Of a stretch of 64,000 nt of DNA, positions 10,605 to 30,128 are shown piece after piece. Numbering within the stretch: the first letter of the stretch is position 1; each line of letters opens with the position of its first letter. The translations under genes and the position numbers were made by a program. Where the stretch lies: assembly GCF_022539665.2 (NCBI RefSeq), contig NC_081338.1:2851679-2915678 (forward strand). Reading direction: 5' to 3'. A model generated the notes under the pieces. The model saw only the letters and a program-made list of their open reading frames with translations. It did not search any database and had not been told where the DNA came from. This stretch comes from Daphnia carinata. Taxonomy: Eukaryota; Arthropoda; Branchiopoda; Diplostraca; Daphniidae.

Positions 10605-13600
10605 ATGCGCGCTGACATTATGTTCGCTATTTTAATTATCAAAGTAATTAGCTTTTTACCTTTGATATGGGCAACTACACATTGGGTCGTCACGCAAAAT
10701 GGACGGATTACTCCCCAGGTATCAACACATTTTATCGTTTTAGTTCCTGAGGAGATTTACAGTTTCTTACAAAGAACATTACTGATTCATAAAAACGTTC
10801 CGTTCGGAACTTCACACATTTAGTCTTAAAGCGGGAAAAAAATGTGCCTAAGTTGTTTTCTCCTATGGGTGTATGGTCATATGTTTAATTGGTAAAGATT
10901 AATGGAATTGAAAAACAAATCACCATTTGGCACATGTATATCTGCAGGGCATATATTCCAATAAATCTACCAAGAAATTGAAGAAAAAAGTTTAATGTTT
11001 TTATCAAAACACTTGTTGAATTAAATATTCATTGCTTTCTTTCATCTAGATGGATTCAATATTTCAACTCGAGAAGTCACATGACTTAATGGCTCTTCTA
11101 GCTCAAGAAGATCGTACAACCAGAGCTGAACTCCTACGAGAGGAACTTTTTCAAAAGAAAGTTGAATTTGAGCATCGTGAGGATAAAGATAGTGGAGCAC
11201 TCATTGAAGAAAAGCTTTATGCTACAGACCCAGACTGCTTAAAAGTGGGACGTAAAGTCACTTCAATGGCAATTTTCGAATCAACTCACTCTGATTTTGA
11301 ATTGTACAATATCAACTTTAACAATGAAGTGCTGTCAATTGAGGATGGCAATTTGGAACCAGTTTGCTCCCACCCTCCATTGGATTTCTCCATGCGAACT
11401 TTTGAACATTTGACAGGATTACAAAACCGGTTCAGCCTAACAATGGAACCTGAAGCAAGTTTGGAAAAACTTATCCCAGCTAATATGGATCTCAAATCTT
11501 TTGCAAATTGGATTGCTTTCAGCTTACAAACGAATAGTACCTCATGGTTATCGTTTAATTTTGCCACTCTGTACTACCGCATTGTCGGAAATGCTGTCCA
11601 GGCGCTTGAGTGTAGCCGAAGAGCTCTTCTGTTTAGTCCGAAGGAGATGAAAACCATAGCCTTAGTCAATATGGGCAACATTTTGACGCACAGTCATCAA
11701 CAAGAAGATGGAATTATCGTACTTCACGCGGCCGTCGATCATAATCCAAGTGATCCTATCGCCCACTACACGCTGGCCAATAGTTATGCACTCATAGGCG
11801 ATTTGAACAGGTAAGTTTTGTATCTTTTAAAACTAAAAAATTCTGAATTACTTTGAAGATGAAACATCATTTACGTTAAAGGTAGTTATCGCAGAAACCT
11901 AAATCAATTTATCATTCTTAGATCGGTTCTTTGTTACGAAAATGTGTTGAAATTGAAACCTGATCTCAAAATGGCTGTTCGAAAGATGCACGGTATTCAG
12001 TGTTTGTCAAAGTTGGAAAAGGCTCTCGAAACCCAGCATAAGTTAGCTCATATTTGTTATGAAGAGGCAGTTCCCTATTTTCTATACGAAAACGTATTTT
12101 GTTTTTTAGCGTTTTACAGCATACATTAACAGAATTGAAAGAACAGCAGCGCAAGTTCGAGGAATGGAACCAACTGCAAGAAAAGATAGTGAGTGCTCAA
12201 GCCACAGTGGGCCAACGACTTCGCAGCCAACTAGAATATCAAGAATTTCGTTTCCGTACTACGAAATCTCCTCCACGTAAATGGATAACTTTTCTTTCGT
12301 GTTTTCAATCTAGCTCTTTAAAATCTAAATTTATAATAGTATTTACAGCTGTGCACGATTGCGAGCAATACGAGGAGGACGGATTCATGTTTTTCCAGTG
12401 CAACATCAAAACGGACATGTCGACATTGGAAACTTGGGGTTCAGCAATGATGGATTTACGTAACCGCCTGGTCGACTTTCAGACGCAAACTGACAAAATT
12501 GTCGATCTTCTTAGTTTACGCAGTATAGCCAACCAGTCATCACTTACAAGCGAACTAAACCCATCTTTAACTGGCACCGGTCCTGCAGCGTCTTCATCCG
12601 TAAGACCTGGGAGATCTGCGTCATTTCAATTTGATCGTAGTGATTTGGATGAAATGGAAACGGTGCCTCGCCCGCTTACTGAATCTGAGTTGCAACGCTG
12701 CCAGTCACTCAGCTTGCCTAAAATCGAGCATATGCCAACAATTCTGCTGCTGCCGGAATCTACTGGATTAGAGTACTATACACTAACGCCTCCTCTAAGA
12801 GACATTCTCAATTTATCCATTTCGACAGTGTTGTGAGTTTACTTAACGAACGGATTGGTCTTCGCATAGATGAGGATCATCCTTTACCTTGGTACCCGCC
12901 CATTTGTGAGAAACATCCGTCGAAATTACTACCCTACGATGAGGTAACATGTTACCCTCTTTCAAATTCGATAAATAACTTAGTTATTTCTCAATTAAAA
13001 GATGTCGTCGATCAAATCTCGCAATGAGCATAAAAAACGGCTGAGAGACGTGACAATTCAGCGACATCTGCTCAGTTACGCTAGGAGTGACATGGATCAG
13101 ATCTTAATTAAAGATGGTGACGACGATATTCAGTCGACAGCAGCCCTGGCACAAGTGGGACAGCGCATCCTTACAGCACTACGAAATGTTAGTAAATTTC
13201 TCTTTATCCAACTAATTTCTCTCGATAAGCTATTTTTATTGCTACAGAAAATTGGCCCTTCGTGGCTTCTGCATACTTTGGCAGCGCTGTATTGGCGAGG
13301 CCATGGAAGAGCGTCTAATGGCATCGAATGTTTCCGCCAAGCCCTGAATTCCGTGCCAGAGCAACAACGCCATATACCGCTTACCAATTTGGCTGGTCTA
13401 TTGTTGAAAATGGGTCAGGTGAACGACGCATTGTCTTTAGCGTCCGCTGCCTACCAAACGAACAATCGAGAGCCAAAGACAAACTACTTATTGGGTCTAC
13501 TCCATCTACATTTCAACAACCATTCGGTTGCCGTTAAGCATTTCGACCGCGCTCTTAAAATGGATCCGGATTCCGCTCCAGAAATTGAGCATTACAGGTT

Positions 13601-15098
13601 AATGGCAGCGTGTCACGCAGTCGAGAAAGAAACTGCCCAACACCTGCAATGCCAAGGAGTAAATACAGTAGCATTTAATCAAGCTTGGGGGATTCATGAA
13701 TATATATTATGGCAACTTTCCTCAGGATTTAGGTTCTGACACAACGTATAGGACAGTTCTGCGCTGTAGCAAGACGGAAGAAAACGAGGAATCGGAGAGC
13801 AATTGCGAAGCGGAAGTTCAGGGTCATACATCCAACCCCGCAAGTTTGGAAGTAGCTGCTATAGCAGATACAGACGATGATTTCTTAATCGACTCGCTTG
13901 TCAATGAACAGAAATTCATAAACTTCGAGCTCTGTATAACAGTATTTATATTTATTTTTATAAAGCCATCTTTTTCATTCATTCTGTTTAATACAGTGCA
14001 GGAGGAATCTCTACCTGAAGGACTATTACGAATGGGCAAAGTACTACCCCCTCTGCCTCTCACACTACATCAATGTCAGGGGCATCGCATACGTCTTCGA
14101 TCGCAGTTTACCTCCACCTGGTTAAGCGTGGCAGCTAAAAACATTGAGTAATACATACCATGCAGGTTTTCATTGTGATTTAACTGAAATGTTTTGTTCT
14201 TTTTAGTTTTAAAAGCATGTTGCCAAAAAGCGTGCCATCTAAAGCCTTTGTGGAGCCCGTTTGTGATGGATCTTTTCCCGTCACCATGGCGACGTTCGAT
14301 CATCTGACTGGCGTTCGGCACCGAGACAAGATTGACTACCGGGCTGAAAGCGCTCTAGAAGAAGCTCTGAATGCCCTAATATTTGACAAAGAGAGAATTG
14401 ATTCAGAAGAAGTGGCACGCTATCTAACTTACGCTCTGAAAAGCGTAGGGAACGAAATTTATCAGCTTGTGGCACATCAATTGGCTAACATACATTTTTC
14501 TTTAGAATGCAACGTCCTGGGTGTTGACGACTGCTGCGTCTCTTTACTGGCGAGTTAAAGGCCATGTAAAAAACGCCATTGATTGCCTTCGAATTGCCCT
14601 GCATCACGCGCCATACGATTTCAAAGATATTCCCTTAACCAGTTTAGCCAACATTCTTCATAGGTATACCAGGACTAATATTATTACTAAATCGATAGAT
14701 TATTTTATGCAAGAATAAAAACAAACAAAAGAACAAGAAGAAAACAGAAAGTTATAAAACTAAAAAAATTTTATTTTTCATTTTAACTTTATGTTACACA
14801 GAGCCGGGTTACACAATGACGCCTTGGTGGCGGCCTACATGGCATTGGAAATCTCACCGACATTTGTGGTTATTCACTTCACAGCGGCCAACATCCACGC
14901 GGCTCGGGTTAGTTCTTCGCTCAGACTTAATAGATTCTACCTGACTAACATTCTGGACTTGTGTAGGGTGATGTTGCCAGAGCATTGTCTTTTTACCAGT
15001 CAACTTTGGCTCTGCAACCAAGCTTTGAGCCGGCACGGCAACAGCTGATCGAACTCCAGTGCAAGCAACTCTTATTGGAACAGCATTCTGTAGTCTAA
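10605..15098 (+). CDS. Ttc17: tetratricopeptide repeat protein 17
   Basis: This is the TTC17 orthologue, a large TPR protein linked in vertebrates to actin organisation and ciliogenesis. Fourteen coding exons: 10605-10718, 11050-11810, 11922-12041, 12110-12276, 12349-12772, 12829-12943, 13002-13187, 13248-13658, 13726-13933, 13997-14147, 14207-14444, 14506-14663, 14802-14907 and 14967-15098, for about 1096 aa (human TTC17 is about 1140). The N-terminus has a hydrophobic signal peptide (about residues 5-22) followed directly by the family motif THWVVTQNGRI. TPR-type segments occur in three blocks, each opened by a TSWL/TSWVL or PSWLL motif: residues about 165-260, about 580-720 and about 930-1090. 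The late family signature STWLSVAAKNIE is present. Several introns are multiples of three and read through, so a naive translation inserts false segments (for example 12277-12348). The ATG at 10605 is chosen because it gives the signal peptide. Confidence 0.92.
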
Positions 15099-15403
15099 AC
15101 ACCGGTATTATTCTAAAATGGGTATCTATCGTATTGATCACCTGGTTTCCACTGCCAAATTACTTTGTGTGAACACCTCATTTTTTAACAATTAGGCTAC
15201 TCTTGAAATCTCAACTGAGCCACCATGGCTAACCAAAATTGCAGACCTCTTTACACTCCGTTAACTAAATTGTAAAAACTTTTTAAAGGAAAGAATCAAT
15301 TCGTTTTCAGGAGACCAATGGCGGCAAGATAAATGTATGATTCAGCACAGAGAGAAACAAAACAGCAGACAAGATGTAAAAATGTATACTTACACTAAAT
15401 GCC

Positions 15404-15409
15404 AATAAA
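15404..15409 (+). terminator. polyadenylation signal, TTC17
   Basis: AATAAA lies about 305 bp after the TTC17 stop codon. A second AATAAA at 15894-15899 would serve a longer transcript that includes the possible alternative exon. Confidence 0.5.
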
Positions 15410-15461
15410 ACAAGAAGAATATGCTTAAGAATTGATCGAAGATGGTTCCTGTATACCATAG

Positions 15462-15629
15462 CCGCTGTCACACGCACAAGAGTTGCCTTCCGTTAGAATT
15501 GTTCACGCCAATCTTGGGCAGTGTTCAGCAGCTGCGGTACAACAGGAAGAATGTGATCAAGTGGAATGGCTTAAAAGTCGACTGGAACCAGCCAAGGTTA
15601 TAGTACAAATGAGAACTTGCGGACCTTAG
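15462..15629 (+). CDS. possible alternative last exon of TTC17
   Basis: After an acceptor-like ATACCATAG| there are 55 open codons and then a TAG. They begin PLSHAQELPSVRIVHANLGQ and include QQEECDQVEWLKSRLEPAK, which is coding-like in composition. The frame is phase 0. The preceding TTC17 exon contains an in-frame GT (TCT|GTAGTC at 15090) just before its own stop, so skipping that stop would append this peptide to TTC17. I know of no family match for the tail. It could instead be part of a separate small gene or a chance open frame. Confidence 0.35.
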   Translation, partial: PLSHAQELPSVRIVHANLGQCSAAAVQQEECDQVEWLKSRLEPAKVIVQMRTCGP

Positions 15630-17398
15630 CTCGGAATTTTTGTCCCTCCCCTTCTGTCTCCCATGAGCACCTGGATGACGAGACTGTGTAACCTGATCAG
15701 CGGTTCAAATAACCCTAAATGCACAGCAAACCTTCGTTTCTTTGCCCACAATCCTCGGAGGGCCTGCTGTTTTCTTATAGGGACAGGAGTGGAAATGTAT
15801 TGAGGAAGCCGAATAAGGTTTCATCCGCCGGAAGACTGACAGCGACTTTTGAATTAATTTTAAAGGTATAGAGAGAGTTTTTTTTACATTTCGAATAAAT
15901 TTTACTTTTCAGCATCAGATTACTAACCAACAGGGATGGGTCAGGTAGAAAGAAATCTAGAATCAAGAATTATATCGCACGGTAAAAAAGATAAAAGTTA
16001 AAAAGAAAACAACTAAAAAGTCAATAATTCAAATCAAAGCTAGAATCCTGAATGGGTATACCTCCGACCGACTGGTTTCAAACGTGCTGGAAGTACTCGC
16101 AGGAAGTGGCAGAGTCGACCTGCTCGGCTGCTCGGTTGAAGGGAAGATGCATACATTTGGCTGTCGCAACCGGCTATTTAACGGCTGTGTGCGGCTTGAT
16201 GCTCTACAATGCTAACACCTTACGAGCTTTGCTTCAGTTTTTTGACGCAAATGAAAACCTTCAATAGGTGGGAGGGATTGCAGAACGGGTGAAAAGAAGT
16301 GACGGCTGCACCCCCATTGGGCTGTTTTCTGTCTGGTCTATCCATACATCTACCATATTTTCAACAAAAAAGACAAAAACTAGACGGGAATTGAAGGATT
16401 CCCTATGACACGAATATTGACGTAGAAGCCAAGCGCCTCCCGGAATAGCCTGAACAGCAGTCATTCCATCCAGGTGAGTTTTTAATATTGGATTAAAACT
16501 TTCCGTTGTTCTGTCTTTATCTGTAGAATTTTCAGTTACTGTCGAGTTTCTGATCTGAGGGCATAGGTTTTTAAGACAGTTTGCTCGGATGACAGGAATT
16601 AGAAAGTCGTACTTTTAAGTTCTTATACTTAGAAAACACAACATTTTTCTGGACGTAGCATAGCATTCTAAAGGCAAATGCTGGCAGCCATGGTTATCCT
16701 CGAAAGAGGAAGCGACCACTTCCGGGGAGGGGTAACTTGAAATTCCACTCCGCCAGCACTTACCAGTTCTCGTTTTTTTGTTTTTAATTCATTACGAGGT
16801 TTCGTAATTTATCGTAATAACATATCTATCTTTATAGCTTGATCAGTTTCATTCCGCATACGAAGAAACGAAATGCAGTACTCGAAGAAATGTGAAAGGT
16901 GGACGTGAGTCCCACGCGCTTCGGTATTGTTATCAAGCAGCATTTTTTTTTTTTTTACAAACACTTTGGCTGACAGCCAGAGCAAAAAGAAAAGAATATG
17001 TAAGTTTTACATTTGCTTCCTCTTTGATATTTGGGCAAACTAGCAAGTATTATCAGCAAGGCACTTGTAAGGCTTCATTCATAAAGAGGAAGAAAGGTGC
17101 TACGGTCGTGTGGCCTCCCTCTTCTCTTTTTTTTTTTTTTTTTTTTAAATTTCTTTGTTTTCCAAAGAAACGTAGCACTACAACTGGGATCTTTTCGGAT
17201 ACCGTCTTTTACCTTAATTTTAAGTCGAATTTCAACTGTTTCCTCCGTCGTCTTTTAGGTCATATTCATGCCTCTGGAAAAGACCATCTAGAAGCCCTAC
17301 GTCTGCGTCGCCTCCCGGTAGTTTCCCGTGTTCTGCGTGACCGTTCCTAACTCGATTGAACGACGGAAACAGCAAACAGATTTTCAATTGCCTGTAAG
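15630..17398. other. non-coding spacer after TTC17
   Basis: No recognised gene. It contains the second AATAAA (15894-15899), a 71-codon plus-strand ORF at 16052-16267 (separate entry), a strong isolated donor CATCCAG|GTGAGT at 16474, and poly-T runs near 16941 and 17131. Confidence 0.4.
16052..16267 (+). CDS. small hypothetical ORF with a hydrophobic segment
   Basis: A 71-codon ATG ORF in a locally GC-richer island. The protein begins MGIPPTDWFQTCWKYSQEV and contains a roughly 20-residue hydrophobic stretch (HLAVATGYLTAVCGLMLY) that could be one membrane helix. No family is recognised, and the start has no special support. It may be a small membrane protein, an exon, or a chance ORF. Confidence 0.22.
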   Translation: MGIPPTDWFQTCWKYSQEVAESTCSAARLKGRCIHLAVATGYLTAVCGLMLYNANTLRALLQFFDANENLQ

Positions 17399-17744
17399 TG
17401 ACGTAAATAACACTATCACTTTATAATTTTTAGATCTATCCCCGCTTTTCAAAGATCAAAAATGGTATTCCTAAAATTGTCATATATAAATAGATGTACG
17501 TAGGTCCATTACAAAACGAGATCGATAAGCTATTTTGGAAGGACAGAGAGTGACGTCATAGCTTCCTTAGAGACCGCTGTCTCCGCATCGTGCCAACGTC
17601 ACGTGATGCTTTGAATGAATGAGATCAATGGAGAGCAGAGATCGAACCTCGTGATGGGTGAGTTAAGGGGGAAATATATCTTCTTGAGTTTCCTGTTTAT
17701 GCGCCCACCCCCGCAAATGGATTTTGGAGCCGAGTTTCATCGAG

Positions 17745-17750
17745 TATAAA
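17745..17750 (+). promoter_or_regulatory. TATA box candidate
   Basis: TATAAA in the context CGAGTATAAAAGTGC lies about 190 bp downstream of a perfect CRE and about 120 bp upstream of an acceptor-bounded exon candidate. This would place a start site near 17775 on the plus strand. Confidence 0.4.
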
Positions 17751-17865
17751 AGTGCTACAACAACCTAGAGCTGTACATAATTTCTTCTTTCTGTAGCCAG
17801 CTTTCTTTGAATGGTAGATATATACTCATTTTAAACTTAACTAATAGCTTTTACTTTAATTTCAG

Positions 17866-17939
17866 AAATGGGATTAATGGGAAACACTGTGGGATAAGTA
17901 CTAACACGTAATCCATTCGAAATCTTGGAATTTGTTTTG
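17866..17939 (+). ncRNA. candidate exon of an unidentified spliced transcript
   Basis: The segment is bounded by a good acceptor (TTACTTTAATTTCAG|) with a CTAAT branch-like sequence upstream, and by a strong donor (TTTTG|GTAAGTT). It holds only a nine-codon ORF, so any transcript from the TATA box at 17745 would be largely non-coding or have its coding part elsewhere. Confidence 0.3.
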
Positions 17940-18351
17940 GTAAGTTGATAATCATGCTAATTGAAATGGACACGAAAATAATACTTACTATATCACTCGC
18001 TTCACCGCAAACAATAATTTTAAGGTTGGTCCAAGGTATAATAAGATTTGAATGAAAACGAACTATTTTTCGTTTGCTCTATACGCGCAACGACGAGGTT
18101 GTGTATTTCGTGAATTGATTGAACACTTCACTACACGAGGGGCTAGAAAATTCCGTTAAAGGATCAGAGAAAAAAAAAACGAGCCAATAAGGATGGAGCG
18201 GTGGATGTTGTTTGCCATCCGCAGACTCCGAAATGTAGATATATATTGGGACTGGGAAGATGAGTGACATCAGCTTACGTCACTGAGATCCACCCGGACG
18301 CCTGCGTCCAGAGACCTTTATGACGTTGTGAGATCTCCATTCCTCGTGCGA

Positions 18352-18364
18352 GTCGCTAGGCAAC
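18352..18364. promoter_or_regulatory. X-box-like (RFX) motif
   Basis: GTCGCTAGGCAAC matches the RFX half-sites GTNRCC and RGYAAC with one mismatch. It lies inside the CRE cluster. The function is inferred. Confidence 0.3.
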
Positions 18365-18909
18365 GGCATTCAGTCATTGCAGCCAAAAAGAGATGAGCTG
18401 TTGAGCTCCCATTCACCTGCGTGAGTTAAACGTATAGACTGAGTATACTGACCAGCCGCTCTAAGTAGACAGACGCTAGTAGTTTTAAATATTTTCCAAA
18501 TTAAAACTAGAGGTTTTCTGTTGTGTTGAACTAGTTTTTTCTATTTTAATTTATTTTTGATAAAACAATAAATTCTCAAATCATTTTTTACGAATGGTTG
18601 TTCAAACTTTCGGATCTGTGCGTCTGCGTCACAAAGCAATGACGTCATACTACATAGGATGGCTTCCTCCTTTTAGTGTATTTTCTCCATTTTTTTTTTT
18701 TTAGACTTTGAAGAAAAGATTTTCCATCAGGAGTGACCTTCTTAGTAGCATTGAAAACGATGGAAAGCTAAGAATAAAAAAATAGCATCGTCAACCCACG
18801 TAACTCGTCTTTTGTCAGTTTTTCAGGTTGGATCAAACGTCGCCTTTTTTTTCTGTGGAGATACCTGGAAGTAATTGTAGTCATATTTAAAGTTCTGCGT
18901 GATTTTGCT

Positions 18910-20600
18910 TTCTCTCGATTTCCGTGTTTAGTATATCAATTCTGAATCGTTAAAAAAAGTCGTTGCACCGGTTTTAGTATGTGCATTCTAGAAGGGTGAA
19001 ATTTGAACTAAATTTTGTCAAAACGGATTTGCTAAAAAGTGCAACTGCTCGAGCCTTACAAATTACTTGGATTTACCAAAGGACAGTCACAACATCGTTT
19101 CAAGTTTCTAAACGGTGCCATACTGCCAAAACCCCTAAAACACACACATGCGTTTATTTGTGTTAAAGCATGTATTTCAAAAACGGTTGATTTAATGGGA
19201 AAATAGCTATTTTCCCGGAATCAGCAATCAATTTTGAGTATATCCTGTGATATTCAACCGATTCCGATAAGTGTCAGTTTTTGCAGAAAATTTTTTTTAA
19301 GCCCGACTAAATAATAAACCCGACTTTTCTTATTTTTTTCGTTTTTTACGTTTAACTAAAAAACCATAAGGCCAATTGAAAAATAAATTTGATTTCCGTT
19401 ATTAGCAATCAATTCTGAATCGAAATCACCTATTTTAAGCAAAATTCAAAATTTATCCAAAAATGAAAAAGTGCAAAGGCTATAGCCTTACCACTTTTGT
19501 CAAAATCGGCCAAAAATGACAACCTTTGGAATTCCACGAAAATCACTTAGCATAACCCAAATTTAACGCCGATTCAGAAAAAGCCATTCGTTTTGTTGTT
19601 AAGTTAGCCGTTTTTGAATTACACCGAATATTCGTGTAAAAAAACAAGAAAAGTCGGCCTTATTTAGTCGGGCTTATTTTGCCGGGCTTATTTTGTCGGG
19701 CTTAAATTTTTTTGCTGCAAAAACCAGCACTCGTCGGAATTGGTTGAATATCACAGGGTATATTCAAAATTGAATGCTGGTTCCGCTAAAATTTTTATTT
19801 TTTTCATTAAATCAATCATTTTGGAAATATACCGAATATTTCTGCTGCATCGCGCTAGCACTGTAGCGTACTGGCGCGCTAGCATTGTATCAAATATTCG
19901 GTGTATTTTAAAAACGATTAACTTAATGAAAAAAATAGCAATTTTTCCGGTAACAGCATTCAATTTTGAGTATACTCTGTGATATTTATATAATTCCAAT
20001 GACTGTCAGTTTTTGCAGAAAAAAATTTTAAGCCCGACTAAATAAGCCCGACTTTTCTTATTTTTTTGTTTTTTATGTTTAATTAAAAAACCATAATGCC
20101 AATTGAAAATAAATTCGATTTCCGTGTTTAGTATTCAATTCTGAATCGAAATCCTGCATTCTAAGTGAAATTTAAAATTTTGTCAAACATGAAAAAGTGC
20201 AAAGGCTATAGCCTTACCACTTCTGTCAAAATCGGCCAAAAATGACATCCTTTGAAATTCCACGAAAATCACTCAGCATAACCCAAATTTAACGCTGTTT
20301 CAGAAAAAGCCACTCTTTTTCTTATCAAGTTAGCCGTTTTTGAAATACACGGGATACTAGTGCTGCATCGCGCTAACGCTGGTTCGCACTGCGTGCCAGC
20401 ACGCGACAGCAAGCCACAGCGCAATTGTCTCGGGTATGCCTAAAAATCTGCAAAAACACCCCTAAAAATGAGTTAAATGAGATCCCTGCTAACTGATACT
20501 CATTGGAATGGGTTGAATAATGCTTATATAGTCGGGCCTAAAATTTCTTTCTTCATTTTTTTTACTACATGGCGCTGCGATATCTCTACTGTGACTGTCG
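18910..20600. repeat. composite direct/inverted repeat block
   Basis: A roughly 450-bp unit appears twice in the same orientation (about 19180-19640 and 19908-20360). Shared landmarks are AAGCCCGACTAAATAA, CAAAGGCTATAGCCTTACCA, and CAAAATCGGCCAAAAATGACA. Part of the unit is repeated in reverse at about 19655-19850, forming a palindrome centred near 19867 with its right arm at about 19885-20060. Both strands across the centre therefore encode nearly the same short peptide. Fragments of the unit also occur at about 18912-18950 and after 20340 (CTGCATCGCGCTA). No transposase is seen. It is probably a non-autonomous element or satellite-like repeat. Confidence 0.8.
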
Positions 20601-21112
20601 GGCTTAAAGCCGGTTTCTAGTCGCAGGTCTCTTCAAATAAGCGCTCGGCTCCAATTTACCTTAGATCCGATTCACTGGTGGAACATACTGGCGCGACAGC
20701 CGAAATACTTATTGAAAACAGCTAATGAAAACACATTTTAGGGTTATCGTGCCGTTATGTTCCGGTAGTAATCCGGGTCTCTATAGGAGTTGGTGCCGGG
20801 ACACAAAACAGATCGTTTTGTTTTCTTTTGTTTTGTTTGTTTTTGTTTACACGAAAGCTACTCATTGATGCAAATAAGTTTGCGTGATGGGTTTATTTTT
20901 GAGACAATTTAAGTTTCCTAAAGTACAAATGACATTCGAAGGAAAGGTGAAGGCTACAAACGATTCGATAAAGGACGCAACAAACCAAGAATAGAAAAAA
21001 GAATATCAAAAGCATCAGTGGGGTGCACGTTAAAAATATTGATCAGAGCTTTCTCGCTACTGCTCAGAACAAAGAGGGCAAGCATTTCTTACGGTGAATC
21101 ACAAAACTTGGT
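20601..21112. other. msps 3' UTR and spacer
   Basis: No coding sequence. It includes a T/G-rich run near 20818-20850 and, on the minus strand, the polyadenylation signal of the msps gene. Confidence 0.5.
20892..20897 (-). terminator. polyadenylation signal, msps
   Basis: TTTATT on the plus strand is AATAAA on the msps strand, about 215 bp after the msps stop codon. Confidence 0.55.
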
Positions 21113-29365
<8,253 letters not shown>

Positions 29366-30128
29366 AGCGATCTATCTGCATCACGACAGAAAATAGCAAT
29401 GTCAATGGAAACTTATTGCCATTGATTTCCAATGTACTCCCAGGGAATACAAGTTGCACACAATATTACAACTACGGCCTTAGAGGCATTTCTTGAATAA
29501 TAGCAAACATACCGTGGAAACATGTGAGGGAAAACCTACCCGAATTTCGGCGTGAAAATTCAGACCACGATTAAAAAGTTCACACCTGCTACTATCTCTC
29601 TAATTGTGTCAACTTTACAAAAAGACAGTTTTGAAATAAAGCGATCAGCTGTGTTCAATTCTGTAACCGTCGTTCACTTTGAGTGCCTCGGAAATTGATT
29701 CAAGAGCTAAACAGCAATGCCCAAAGAGAAATACAATTTTTTGCAATTGCTTTGGATTTCCACCCCAGACAAAGTGAAATATGCTATTTGATTTTTCTAA
29801 CTGACCAAGAGAATTTTCAAAATGCGATTTATTATTATTTTTGCTAAACCCGGTTTGCTCACGGATTCTCCCTAAATATAGTTGCCCATGGGTTGAAATG
29901 GTCCCTCAATTTCCCCCCCAATGCTTTTTCGGGGCGGAGGCCCCGATTAGAGCCAATCGGGCCCTACGACAGCCATTTCATTCTTTCAAAGCTTGCCGCC
30001 ACGAACTCTGCTTGTCCCGAATTCTGTTTAATAACACCCTTTGCATCGGTACAATAAACAGGAATAAAAATATTCGTAAATTTGTACTTTGCTAATCTCG
30101 GTTTTTATTCCTTTCTATTGTTTAAAAA
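29366..30128. promoter_or_regulatory. divergent msps/ZC3H11A promoter interval
   Basis: A 763-bp head-to-head spacer. It contains an AGCCAATCGGG CCAAT element near 29951, a CAGCTG near 29647, and an ATTGCC/CCGCC-rich patch at 29920-30010. No clear TATA box lies close to either start. It should hold both 5' UTRs and a shared promoter. Confidence 0.5.

Larger units (their letters stand above)
17399..18647. promoter_or_regulatory. cluster of CRE/ATF-like sites
   Basis: Within 1.25 kb there are two perfect palindromic CREs (TGACGTCA at 17551-17558 and 18640-18647). Variants are TGACGTAA (17399-17406), TTACGTCA (18275-18282) and TGACGTTG (18321-18328), plus ACGTCA fused to a CACGTG E-box (17596-17605). 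Such density is unlikely by chance in AT-rich DNA and suggests a CREB/ATF- or stress-responsive control region. The target gene is not evident. Confidence 0.45.

Noticed and set aside
12277-12348. Coding continuation through a TTC17 intron
   Set aside because: The 72-bp intron is in frame and open, but it has a GTAAAT donor and TTTACAG acceptor and reads as AT-rich non-protein-like sequence, so it is treated as an intron.
19740-19999. 80-codon ORFs on both strands with nearly the same peptide
   Set aside because: They arise from the palindrome in the repeat block, not from a gene.
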